The position numbers and the translations under genes are program-made. 64,000 bases of DNA from Paludibacteraceae bacterium (GTDB taxonomy: Bacteria; Bacteroidota; Bacteroidia; Bacteroidales; Paludibacteraceae): contig JAKSOA010000005.1 in the NCBI GenBank assembly GCA_024405875.1, forward strand, positions 32,940 to 96,939. The letters are read 5' to 3'. The notes under the pieces were generated by a model. It had not been told where the DNA came from. It was given only the letters and a program-made list of their open reading frames with translations, and searched no databases. Below, one piece after another: positions 43,603 to 52,465 of this stretch (the first letter of the stretch is position 1; every line of letters begins with the position of its first letter).

Positions 43603-46236
43603 TTAATACCAATTAATTCTATCTGAAGGGTCGCTTTGTTTTGTATATTTCAAGTCTTGTAACAACGTTGACTTAACTCCAATCATAAAGTTATAAGTCG
43701 TATATGTTCCAATAGGGACAAAACTGCACGACATCTGCCAGCAGTGCAAATCCTTTGAGATTGTACAGTTCAGGTAACTCCACTTGTTGTTTGTAATATC
43801 ATAGTATGTGGATAGACTAAAATGCCAGGTCTTTGTAAAGTCTATACTGCCTGAGATACTTAGGTTATGGGTAAGTTTACGGTCATACTCCATAATCTCA
43901 TAATTGAATTTGTCATATCCGTATCTTATGCTATAGTTCAAGCTTAGAGACCATGGTATTTTAAAATCCTGATACAGTTCGTCCGCCTTATGCCATTTCT
44001 CCCTCCTCAACTCCCTTTGTGTAGGCGTGAGCAAAGGGTCTACAGAGGCGATATCCTCCCTTAGTTCAGATGAGTTACCCGCATCATTGGAATTGACACC
44101 AGTCCCACTACCCTTATCCTTATTATCCTCCTTTTTCCTTTTGAATGTTGAGTTGTTAAATGTGTAGCCAAAAGATGTACCAGTACTTTTAAGTCTGCCC
44201 AGCACGTGATTCTTTGAGATTTGCGAGACATTAACCTTTGTAATGGCCCCGCAATCATCAACTTGATATGTATATGGGTCAAGAATAAAATCAATGTTCA
44301 TTGAGAATTTATCCCAGAACTTGAGACGCAGGTTAAGATTTATATCAGACCAATTAAGTGAGTCCGCTATAAAGTTGTAAGCACTGCCAAATGAGAAGTT
44401 ATCTATCAATGTAACCTTTTTAGCCTTTCCCGTAGTGTCATTCTTACTCCAATATTTCATCTCCAGATTATTGGCGATATTAAATGAGACCATACCCGAC
44501 GCCCCTCGGGAGGGTGAGCCTCCGAAAATACCACCCGCGTATCTGTCATAATAGACAGTTGATACTCCTCCGTTATTATTAGGACGTTCATAACTACCCC
44601 AGTATTTCCATACATCGGTGCCAAAGTCAGGAGAGAAGGAGAATGACACTGACGGCACAAACTTATGACGGAACACAGGAGCGTTTTTACCTTTTTTCAC
44701 TTTTGGTGTGAAAAATCCGAACAATTGTGTCTGAAAACCTACTGAGGCACTCATATCATATATGTTATAGAACCCCGATGTGGTGTCCGCCACAACCTTT
44801 CCGTTGTAGTCGCCCTCCCAATGCTGGTCAACACGTCTGAAATACCATTTCAAACTATTGTTAACAGATATATTTAAATTCAGATATTTAACTATTGTGA
44901 ATGACGCGGAGATTGGTATCTCATGCTTGATGCCGTTATTCCAATCCCTAACAAAATTTGTATGGATAAACTGACTCTCCTTACAAGTCACACTGTTGGA
45001 TATGTTCATATTATATGACAAGGCAATCTTCTCATACCACTTCTCCTTCCCCACCGCCTTCTTTCTCTTAAAGGGATATACACGTGTCATACTGAATGTA
45101 ATCTGAGGCAGTGTAAGATTTAATGTGGAGTCGCTTGTTCGTTGGCTCACGTTCATACTGGCAGTGAGAGAGAGAGGTGTTCCCGGAAAAGATTGAGAGA
45201 AAGAGACACTACTACTCTTTGTGTTTTGAGATATAAGACTTGGATTATAGTAACTGTCCACATTGTTCCTCTCATAACTTGATGTTGAGAAATTGACACT
45301 GGCTGAGAATTGTGAGCTAGGGCTCATCTTGGCATCCTGTGTATGCGTCCACAAAATTCTGAAATCATTTGATTTGGAATACTCCGGCGTATATTTCTCT
45401 CCCATAACATTCTGCATAAAGCTTATATTGAACGCACCACTGAATTTATACCGCCACTTATATGATGACGCCATTGTCAGATTCCATGATCCCTTAGTGT
45501 AAATGTCAGCGGTAAGAGCCAGGTCTATATAGTCATTGATGGCAAAATAGTATCCTCCACCCTTTGCAAAGAAACCTCTGGTAGCCTCTTCTCCCAATGT
45601 AGGGAAGAGAATTCCGGAAGAGTACTTCTGATTTGTGGGAAAATAGCCGAATGGAATGGCAAGAGGCAGAGGCACATCCTCCAAAACCATATAGGCAGGT
45701 CCTGACACTATATATTTGCCTTGCTTGAGTTTAGCCTTGGTAAGAGCGAGATAGAAGTGAGGGTGGTCATGCTGGTCACACGTCGTGTACTTTCCACCTT
45801 GCAGGCAATAGACATCATCATCAATCTTCTTTGTCCTGTTTGCTGTAATATATCCTTCACCTTGCTGGGTTACAGTGCCTTTTATTATACCTTTACGTGA
45901 TTTGAAATTATAACGCATCTCCTTTGCCTCATACTCTTCAGAACCCTCCTTGAACTTAGGCAATCCGGTGATGGCACCAGTTGAGTCCGGAACTCCGCAA
46001 GCGTACACGGTACTACTGTCAAGCCTTAACCTAATATACGCCGCCTTAAGTTGCACAGAGCCGTAATAAACCTCGGCGTCTCCGTAAAGTTCAGCAATCT
46101 TGGTTCCTATCATTACAATGGAATCCTTTGCCGAATATTTGACATCCTCAGTAATGGCTGAAGATTCATTATTGGCGGCAAAAGAGCACGTTGCCACAAA
46201 CAACAGAGATGTTAATATTTGTATTAGCCTTTTCAA
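43603..46236 (-). CDS. LptD-like LPS-assembly outer-membrane protein
   Basis: 877 residues. A signal peptide (about 1-20) is followed by an OstA/LptA-like region (about 35-160) with repeated beta strands, then P-L-A-I-P-F-G-Y-F-P and a long beta barrel rich in W/Y/F strands to the C-terminus. This is the LptD layout that inserts lipopolysaccharide into the outer leaflet. It is oriented opposite to the amidase gene, with a 144-bp promoter gap. The -7 box ends 11 bp from its ATG. Confidence 0.85.
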   Translation of the reverse strand: MKRLIQILTSLLFVATCSFAANNESSAITEDVKYSAKDSIVMIGTKIAELYGDAEVYYGSVQLKAAYIRLRLDSSTVYACGVPDSTGAITGLPKFKEGSEEYEAKEMRYNFKSRKGIIKGTVTQQGEGYITANRTKKIDDDVYCLQGGKYTTCDQHDHPHFYLALTKAKLKQGKYIVSGPAYMVLEDVPLPLAIPFGYFPTNQKYSSGILFPTLGEEATRGFFAKGGGYYFAINDYIDLALTADIYTKGSWNLTMASSYKWRYKFSGAFNISFMQNVMGEKYTPEYSKSNDFRILWTHTQDAKMSPSSQFSASVNFSTSSYERNNVDSYYNPSLISQNTKSSSVSFSQSFPGTPLSLTASMNVSQRTSDSTLNLTLPQITFSMTRVYPFKRKKAVGKEKWYEKIALSYNMNISNSVTCKESQFIHTNFVRDWNNGIKHEIPISASFTIVKYLNLNISVNNSLKWYFRRVDQHWEGDYNGKVVADTTSGFYNIYDMSASVGFQTQLFGFFTPKVKKGKNAPVFRHKFVPSVSFSFSPDFGTDVWKYWGSYERPNNNGGVSTVYYDRYAGGIFGGSPSRGASGMVSFNIANNLEMKYWSKNDTTGKAKKVTLIDNFSFGSAYNFIADSLNWSDINLNLRLKFWDKFSMNIDFILDPYTYQVDDCGAITKVNVSQISKNHVLGRLKSTGTSFGYTFNNSTFKRKKEDNKDKGSGTGVNSNDAGNSSELREDIASVDPLLTPTQRELRREKWHKADELYQDFKIPWSLSLNYSIRYGYDKFNYEIMEYDRKLTHNLSISGSIDFTKTWHFSLSTYYDITNNKWSYLNCTISKDLHCWQMSCSFVPIGTYTTYNFMIGVKSTLLQDLKYTKQSDPSDRINWY

Positions 46237-46246
46237 CTCAAAACTA

Positions 46247-46254
46247 CAAAGATA
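46247..46254 (-). promoter_or_regulatory. -7 box of lptD
   Basis: TATCTTTG on the minus strand, predicting a start only a few bases before the ATG at 46236, hence an almost leaderless mRNA. Confidence 0.55.
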
Positions 46255-46348
46255 GTTATTTTAACTCTTTTTTTAGGCAGAACAGCCCCATTTTTATAAA
46301 GAATAAACACAATAAAAATTTTATCGTCTATTTTTTCAAAAAAATAGT

Positions 46349-46356
46349 TACCTTTG
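46349..46356 (+). promoter_or_regulatory. -7 box of amidase gene
   Basis: TACCTTTG, 24 bp upstream of the ATG at 46381; the -33 side is a T run. Confidence 0.55.
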
Positions 46357-46380
46357 TAGTTTATAACAAAAAGCAAGAAA

Positions 46381-47553
46381 ATGTTTAAAAGAAGCATTCT
46401 ATCTACACTTTTTTTAGTGTTCATTTCATTGAATGTCAGTGCATTCACCGTAGTATTAGATGCAGGGCACGGCGGAAATGACGCCGGAGCGGTAGGCTCA
46501 TTCTCCAAAGAAAAGAACATAAACCTGCGTCACGCCACACTTGTAGGAGATATGATTAAGGAGCGTAATCCTGAGATAAAGGTTATCTACACACGTGACA
46601 AAGACATATTTGTTGAGTTAAAAGAGCGTGCCAACATTGCAAACCGCAACAAGGCGGATTTGTTTGTATCAATTCACACAAACTCATCAAAAAACAAGAG
46701 TGCAAGCGGTATTGAGACATTCTCTCTTGGTGTCTCAAGGACAAAAGAGAATATGGAGGTCGCTATGCTTGAGAACTCTGTTATTCTTTTAGAGGAGGAC
46801 CACGAGAGCAAATATGAGGGATTTGACCCTAACAGCACTGACTCATACATCATGTTTGAGTTTATGAAAGACCAATACAGTCAACGCAGCATAGCCTGTG
46901 CGGACTACATTCAAACAAAACTTATAGATTCAAGCAAACGTGTTGACCGTGGAGTGCGTCAGGCAGGCTTCCTTGTACTTCGTGCCACAGCAATGCCGTC
47001 AGTTCTTGTCGAACTGGGATTCATATCCAACCGTGAGGAAGAGAAAGCCCTTAACAATGATGACAAACAGATTGAGAACGCAGAGGCTATTTACCAGGGA
47101 ATCATAGCCTACATACACTCTCTTGAGAAGAAAGGCGGCGAGAAGATTCTTTCTGACTCTAACTCTCCGGCAGCAGCCGCAGTGGCAACCGCCACAACCG
47201 TAGCAGCGGCCACAACCGTAGAGACCGTAGCGGCTCAGCCATCTAAACCCCAGACATCAGAGATAGCGGAGAAGAAATCAGAGAACATTGATAACAATGC
47301 TGTAATATACAAACTGCAAATTCTGGTATCTTCCAAACAACGCGGCACAGATGACCCTGTGTTCAAGGGACAGAAAAACATAGAGGAACTGAAAGAGACC
47401 GTAGGTTATAAATATCTGATAGGGGCTTCAAACAATTACAATGAGGTTCTGAAACTGAAAGATTCTGTAAAAAGTAATTTTCCCGGAGCATTCATTGTAG
47501 CTTACAAGAACGGAGTAAGAGTGAATGTACAAGAGACATTGAAAAACAAATAA
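46381..47553 (+). CDS. N-acetylmuramoyl-L-alanine amidase
   Basis: 390 residues. Signal peptide about 1-21, Amidase_3 domain with zinc ligands in D-A-G-H-G-G, a Glu further on, S-I-H-T-N and the catalytic V-E-L-G-F-I-S-N. A linker rich in Ala and Thr (about 262-295) and a SPOR-like C-terminal 85 residues follow, which would bind glycan at the septum. It cleaves stem peptides from muramic acid during daughter-cell separation. Confidence 0.92.
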   Translation: MFKRSILSTLFLVFISLNVSAFTVVLDAGHGGNDAGAVGSFSKEKNINLRHATLVGDMIKERNPEIKVIYTRDKDIFVELKERANIANRNKADLFVSIHTNSSKNKSASGIETFSLGVSRTKENMEVAMLENSVILLEEDHESKYEGFDPNSTDSYIMFEFMKDQYSQRSIACADYIQTKLIDSSKRVDRGVRQAGFLVLRATAMPSVLVELGFISNREEEKALNNDDKQIENAEAIYQGIIAYIHSLEKKGGEKILSDSNSPAAAAVATATTVAAATTVETVAAQPSKPQTSEIAEKKSENIDNNAVIYKLQILVSSKQRGTDDPVFKGQKNIEELKETVGYKYLIGASNNYNEVLKLKDSVKSNFPGAFIVAYKNGVRVNVQETLKNK

Positions 47554-47563
47554 CTGTTTATAT

Positions 47564-48490
47564 ATGGAGACAAAAAAGAAATTCTGGAACAGAGAGACAA
47601 AGATTGGTTTAGCGGTAGCGTGCGCTATTGCTATGCTCTATTTTGGAATAAATTTCCTTAAGGGCATAAACATTTTCACGCCAAGCAGCGTGTTTTATGT
47701 GAAGTATGACAGAGTGGACGGACTTGTAAAAACAAGCCACGTGCTTATTAACGGATTTCAGGTGGGGCACGTAAGTGACATACAATTTGATTACACAAAA
47801 GAGGCTCCTATTATCCTGGAACTTACAGTGGATAAACAATTGGTGGTCACAAGAGGCACTGTGGCGGAGGTTTATGAGACAGGTTTGCTTGGAGACAAGG
47901 CTATTCAACTGCATCTTGGCAAGGGAAGTGAGGTTTGCCAATATGGCGACACTCTTGAGGGTGCGGTGAAGTCAGGTATGATAGCCCAAGTGGTTAGTGA
48001 ACTTATTCCTCCTATTGAGGCTATGATGCCTACTATTGACTCTACAATCCGTTCCGTTAAGAATGTTGTTGAGAGTGAGAAGGTTCAGAACATTCTGTCA
48101 AACACAGAGGCAGCCACAAAGAATCTGAAAACCGCATCTGCCAAACTTAACAACATTATGGACAATGACGTTCCTCCAATTATGTCTGACGCCAAACGCA
48201 TAACAGGCAATCTTGACAAAATAACATCTGACATCAGCAAGGTTGACCTGAAGAACACGCTCACGGAAGTTCAGCAGACAATTGACAACCTGAAACTAGT
48301 GACAAACAAGTTTAACAGTACCGACAACACTATAGGTCTGCTCTTGAATGACAAGCAGTTGTACTATCACATAGACTCAATTGCCTCTAACGCCAACGCT
48401 TTGATAATAGATTTGAAAGCGAATCCAAAAAGATACGTTCACTTCTCAGTTTTCGGTTCAAAAGAGAAAAAAGAGCAAACAAAAAAATAA
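47564..48490 (+). CDS. MCE-family (MlaD-like) lipid-transport protein
   Basis: 308 residues. One N-terminal membrane segment (about 15-35), then the MCE domain (Y-D-R-V-D-G-L, then H-V-L-I-N-G-F-Q-V-G) and a long amphipathic helix region from 145. It likely forms hexamers carrying lipid across the periplasm for an ABC permease encoded elsewhere. It is 10 bp downstream of the amidase gene. Confidence 0.9.
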   Translation: METKKKFWNRETKIGLAVACAIAMLYFGINFLKGINIFTPSSVFYVKYDRVDGLVKTSHVLINGFQVGHVSDIQFDYTKEAPIILELTVDKQLVVTRGTVAEVYETGLLGDKAIQLHLGKGSEVCQYGDTLEGAVKSGMIAQVVSELIPPIEAMMPTIDSTIRSVKNVVESEKVQNILSNTEAATKNLKTASAKLNNIMDNDVPPIMSDAKRITGNLDKITSDISKVDLKNTLTEVQQTIDNLKLVTNKFNSTDNTIGLLLNDKQLYYHIDSIASNANALIIDLKANPKRYVHFSVFGSKEKKEQTKK

Positions 48491-48820
48491 AAAATTTAAC
48501 ATTTTTTAACATTTATAGGGAATTTGCTGATTAATAGCGACTTCCCTATTTTTTGGAAAATTTTAACACTTTTAGGAAAATTTTGTTAAGTCAGTGAGGC
48601 TCAACACATTTAGATTTTTCACATCTGTATACACCTAATTATCAGCATTTTACGTTAATTACTTCAATTCCAAATCGTTGTATCTTTTTTCAAATTTCCA
48701 AATAAAAATGTGTTTTTTTTTTCAAAAAATTCGTCCCACATTTGCAGTGCGGTTATGAACAGAGCCACCACTTTCATAACTGAATTTTTTAAAATCAAAT
48801 AAAGAATAAAAAAACAAATA
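48491..48820. other. dnaA upstream region, candidate oriC segment
   Basis: No ORF. It holds a terminator (48515-48554), two GGAAAATTTT repeats exactly 20 bp apart (48555, 48575), one 9-mer matching the loose DnaA-box pattern TTWTNCACA (TTTTTCACA, 48615-48623) and a 7-of-9 match GTATACACC (48627-48635), in very AT-rich sequence. A weak -7 box CACATTTG lies at 48737-48744. Its position beside dnaA makes it a candidate origin, but box density is low. Confidence 0.4.
48515..48554 (+). terminator. Terminator after MCE gene
   Basis: ATAGGGAA (48515-48522) pairs with TTCCCTAT (48542-48549), followed by TTTTTT. Confidence 0.75.
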
Positions 48821-50179
48821 ATGAGTGCCGATGTTACACAGCAGTGGAATCAGTGTCTCCAGATAATCAGGGACAACATAGATGAGAAGGCCTACGATAC
48901 GTGGTTTCTCCCTATAACCCCTCTCAAGCACACTGACAACACTTTTTCAATTGAAGTTCCCACAGCATTTTTCAAGGAACTGTTAGAGGAGAAGTATAAT
49001 GACCTTCTGAACGCCACTTTAATGCGCGTGTTTGGAACGGAGACTAAACTTTTGTACAGATACGCTGTTGACAAAGAGAGCAAAAACGGATATACCAATG
49101 TTCCCGGCACTGACATTGTTATTGAAGGAAAGAACTCAGCAAATTCATTCAACAGCAATCTGAATCCAAGATACCGTTTCTCTAACTTTATTGAGGGAGA
49201 CTGCAATAAACTCCCACGCACAGCGGGAATAAACATAGCAAGCCAGCCTGGCAAGAATATATTCAACCCATTGTTCATTTATGGCAAATCAGGTGTAGGA
49301 AAAACGCACCTCGCAAATGCAATAGGTCTTAAGGTATTGGAGTTACACCCGCAGAAAAGGGTATTGTTTATCTCTTCAAGCCTGTTCCAACTGCAATTCA
49401 CTGAGGCGTCACGCTCAAATCAGGTTCCTGACTTCATTAACTACTACCAATCATTGGATGTTCTTATTGTAGATGATATTCAGGAATTCGGAGAGGGGAA
49501 CAGAAAGGCTACGCAAAACATATTTTTCCAGATATTCAACCATCTTCAACAAACCGGGAAACAGTTGGTGTTCACCTGTGACAAAAAACCCGCTGAACTT
49601 GAAGGTATGGAAGAGCGGTTGCTCACCCGTTTCAAATGCGGACTCAGCGCAGAGATTGAACTGCCCGATTTTGACACACGCAGAGCAATACTGAAAGCCA
49701 ATGTTGAGAAAGACGGTCTTAAGATATCAGACAATGTGATAAACTACATAGCGGAGAATGTAACAGGTAGCATCAGAGACCTTGAGGGCACAATAATCTC
49801 AATTGTGGCTCAGTCAACGATGAACCAACGCAACATAAACATTGAACTTGCGAAGAGGGTCATAGGTAACATCGTGGCGTCATCTCAAAAGAACTATACG
49901 GTACAGGAGATACGGGATATTGTTTGTGACTTCTACGGTGTGTCACTTGAAAGTCTGCTATCTGAGACACGCAAGAGAGAGATTGTACAGGCACGTCAGG
50001 TTGCAATGTACTTTGCAAAACTAAAGACCAAGGATTCACTTACAACCATAGGAACAACAATAGGAAAACGTAATCACGCAACAGTACTCCACGCCTGCAA
50101 GACGGTACAGGATTTGATTGATACTGACAAATCATTCCGTGCAAGCATAGAGGAACTGGATAGAATGTTAAAAGTATGA
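48821..50179 (+). CDS. dnaA: Chromosomal replication initiator DnaA
   Basis: 452 residues in the four-domain layout. Domain I runs about 1-75, the AAA+ core has Walker A G-K-S-G-V-G-K-T and Walker B V-L-I-V-D-D-I-Q, and the domain IV DnaA signature is in T-T-I-G-T-T-I-G-K-R-N-H-A-T-V-L-H-A. It melts the origin and regulates some promoters. The next gene starts in its stop codon (ATGA). Confidence 0.97.
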   Translation: MSADVTQQWNQCLQIIRDNIDEKAYDTWFLPITPLKHTDNTFSIEVPTAFFKELLEEKYNDLLNATLMRVFGTETKLLYRYAVDKESKNGYTNVPGTDIVIEGKNSANSFNSNLNPRYRFSNFIEGDCNKLPRTAGINIASQPGKNIFNPLFIYGKSGVGKTHLANAIGLKVLELHPQKRVLFISSSLFQLQFTEASRSNQVPDFINYYQSLDVLIVDDIQEFGEGNRKATQNIFFQIFNHLQQTGKQLVFTCDKKPAELEGMEERLLTRFKCGLSAEIELPDFDTRRAILKANVEKDGLKISDNVINYIAENVTGSIRDLEGTIISIVAQSTMNQRNINIELAKRVIGNIVASSQKNYTVQEIRDIVCDFYGVSLESLLSETRKREIVQARQVAMYFAKLKTKDSLTTIGTTIGKRNHATVLHACKTVQDLIDTDKSFRASIEELDRMLKV

Positions 50180-50739
50180 TTTACAAATTCGTTCTTATTT
50201 CAAATGAAGTTGATGGATTTATGAGAGAGATATCCATTGACTCCGAGGCCAAATTCATTGACCTGCACAATGCCATTCTTGACTCTGTCAAATACAGCAA
50301 AGATGGTATTACTTCATTTTACATCTGTGATGAGGATTGGGAGAGAGAGCAAGAGATTACCCTCTTTGATATGGAGACAGGAATGGATGAAGACAACTAC
50401 ACAATGGATGACACCGTTATCAGTGAACTTATAACTGATGAGGAACAGAAATTGATGTATGTGTTTGACAACATTGCAAACAGAGCCTTCTACATTGAAC
50501 TGAAAGAGATTGTTCCCGGAAAGGATTTGAAAGAGCCTGTTTGTTCCGCTTCCACAGGAAATCCGCCTGAACAATATCTGATTGAGGATTTCTCAGACCT
50601 TGGCAAAGGGGGCAAGAACGCCGGTAGCGGTGAGATAGATGAGAATTTCTACGGCGATGAGGATTTTGACATTGATGAACTTGACGCGGACGGATTCTCC
50701 GATATGAATTTTGATGATGATTTCAATGATTTGAGATAG
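50176..50739 (+). CDS. PRiA4 ORF3-like (IS1096 TnpR-type) protein
   Basis: 187 residues. The plasmid pRiA4b ORF-3-like fold begins F-V-L-I-S-N-E-V-D-G-F-M-R-E-I and has I-T-S-F-Y-I-C-D-E-D-W; the last 50 residues are Asp/Glu/Phe-rich. The family name comes from transposon passengers, but here it is a 4-bp overlap partner of dnaA with no transposase nearby, and it is a chromosomal gene in many Bacteroidales. The function is unknown. Confidence 0.85.
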   Translation: MIYKFVLISNEVDGFMREISIDSEAKFIDLHNAILDSVKYSKDGITSFYICDEDWEREQEITLFDMETGMDEDNYTMDDTVISELITDEEQKLMYVFDNIANRAFYIELKEIVPGKDLKEPVCSASTGNPPEQYLIEDFSDLGKGGKNAGSGEIDENFYGDEDFDIDELDADGFSDMNFDDDFNDLR

Positions 50740-50745
50740 ACATCT

Positions 50746-51636
50746 ATGGCAGTTAATACGCTGTTTGTGCTCTTGGGACCCACAGGCGTTGGTAAGACTG
50801 CGCTAAGCCTTAATATTGCAAAGAAACTTGATACCCCTGTAATATCCGCTGACTCAAGGCAGATTTACAGGGGTATTCCCATAGGTACGGCATCACCCAC
50901 ACAAGAGCAGTTGTCAGCCGTAAAGCACTACTTCATTGCTGAGAAAGATTTGACAGATTACTATAGTGCCGGGCAGTATGAGTTGGATGCCATTAAGATT
51001 ATTAAAGAGCAATTCAAACACTCACCCAACGCACTTATGGTAGGAGGCTCAATGATGTACATTGACGCTGTATGCAATGGAATGGATGACATTCCAAGAG
51101 TGGACATCACTACCAGAAACAATGTAATAGAACTCTACAAAGAGAAGGGGCTTGAGCACATAACATCTATGCTTCAGATGCTTGACCCTGTATGGTACTC
51201 CAAAGTGGACCTCAAGAACCCAAAGAGAGTTATGCACGCCCTTGAAGTGTGTCTTTACACAGGCAAGCCATACTCATCCATACTTACGAGCGAAAAGAAA
51301 GAGAGACCGTTCAATATAGTTAAAATAGGACTGACCCGTGACCGTGACGAACTATACGGGAACATTGACCGTCGTGTTGATGAGATGATTGCAGCCGGAC
51401 TGGAGCAAGAGGCGCTTAGCGTATATAATCTGAAGCACCTCAATTCCCTCAACACAGTAGGCTACAAAGAGTGGTTTGATTTCTTTGACGGCAAAATATC
51501 CACACGTGATGAGGTGGCTGCTCTAATCAAGCGAAACACACGTCACTACGCAAAGAAACAACTCACCTGGTTTAACCGTGACACCTCTATCCACTGGTTT
51601 CACCCCGATGACCTGGACATTATCACGTCATTCTGA
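50746..51636 (+). CDS. miaA: tRNA dimethylallyltransferase
   Basis: 296 residues. P-loop G-P-T-G-V-G-K-T, D-S-R-Q-I-Y-R and G-T-A-S-P-T are diagnostic of MiaA, which prenylates A37 of UNN-reading tRNAs. The final codons T-S-F and the TGA are read from a GTCATTCTGA intergenic repeat that runs on for 16 bp past the stop. Confidence 0.95.
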   Translation: MAVNTLFVLLGPTGVGKTALSLNIAKKLDTPVISADSRQIYRGIPIGTASPTQEQLSAVKHYFIAEKDLTDYYSAGQYELDAIKIIKEQFKHSPNALMVGGSMMYIDAVCNGMDDIPRVDITTRNNVIELYKEKGLEHITSMLQMLDPVWYSKVDLKNPKRVMHALEVCLYTGKPYSSILTSEKKERPFNIVKIGLTRDRDELYGNIDRRVDEMIAAGLEQEALSVYNLKHLNSLNTVGYKEWFDFFDGKISTRDEVAALIKRNTRHYAKKQLTWFNRDTSIHWFHPDDLDIITSF

Positions 51637-51652
51637 ACGAAGTGAAGAATCT
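51626..51652. repeat. CGTCATTCTGA..GAAGAATCT repeat, copy 1
   Basis: Overlaps the miaA stop; 22 of about 27 bases recur at 55277-55304. Confidence 0.65.
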
Positions 51653-51688
51653 AATAATTATTACACCAGTTTTTTCCAAAATTTTTAC

Positions 51689-51696
51689 TAAATTTG
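51689..51696 (+). promoter_or_regulatory. -7 box of frdCAB
   Basis: TAAATTTG at 51689-51696, 58 bp before the frdC ATG, with a T run at the -33 position. Confidence 0.5.
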
Positions 51697-51754
51697 CGTG
51701 TTATTCATTTTTGAAGAATTCAAATCAATTATTAATAATTAAAAACAAGAATTT

Positions 51755-52435
51755 ATGTGGTTATTTAACTCTTCAGTGGGAAGAAAGTTTGTTATGAGCA
51801 TTACAGGTGCCTGTCTTGCGTTCTTCCTGCTATTTCACGCTTCAATGAATCTTGTTGCTATCATCTCAGAGGAGGGATACAATATGATTTGTGAGTTTTT
51901 GGGTGCCAATTGGTATGCGTTGGTAGGCACACTTGGTCTGGCATTTCTTGCCGTAGTTCACATCATCTACGCATTCGCCCTGTCAATAATCAACTATCGG
52001 GCGCGCGGACGTGAGCGTTACGCAGTCTCTGACCGTTCTAACGGTGTTGAGTGGGCTTCAATGAATATGCTTGTACTTGGTTTCATTATCCTTGGCGGTC
52101 TGTGCCTTCACCTTGTAAACTTCTGGGCTAAGATGCAACTTGTTGAGATTTTGGGTTCAGAGCCTGCGAACGGTGTGGAACTTATTAAATACACATTCTC
52201 AAAATGGTACTTCGCAATAATCTATTTATTATGGTTCGTGGCTTTGTGGTACCATCTGACACACGGAATCTGGAGTGCCATGCAGACACTTGGATGGAGC
52301 AACAACATCTGGCTTCCACGTATCAAATGCATTAGCAACATAATAGCAACTATCATTGTTCTGATGTTTGTAGCGGTACTTGTATGGTACTTTGTTGCGG
52401 GAAACTGCTGTTGTGCGTCCGCTTGTGCGGCTTAA
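51755..52435 (+). CDS. frdC: Fumarate reductase/succinate dehydrogenase cytochrome b subunit
   Basis: 226 residues with five membrane helices, the di-haem type B subunit. Candidate haem ligand histidines are in F-H-A-S-M-N, V-H-I-I-Y, L-H-L-V-N and Y-H-L-T-H-G. It anchors FrdAB and passes electrons from menaquinol to fumarate, the terminal step of the propionate/succinate pathway in these anaerobes. It has a short Cys/Ala-rich C-terminus. Confidence 0.93.
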   Translation: MWLFNSSVGRKFVMSITGACLAFFLLFHASMNLVAIISEEGYNMICEFLGANWYALVGTLGLAFLAVVHIIYAFALSIINYRARGRERYAVSDRSNGVEWASMNMLVLGFIILGGLCLHLVNFWAKMQLVEILGSEPANGVELIKYTFSKWYFAIIYLLWFVALWYHLTHGIWSAMQTLGWSNNIWLPRIKCISNIIATIIVLMFVAVLVWYFVAGNCCCASACAA

Positions 52436-52465
52436 ATTAATTTGTAACAAATAAAACAAATAGAT

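Noticed and set aside
50176-50739. Transposon gene (from the IS1096 TnpR family name)
   Set aside because: No transposase, no terminal repeats, and the gene is coupled to dnaA; the family name is historical.
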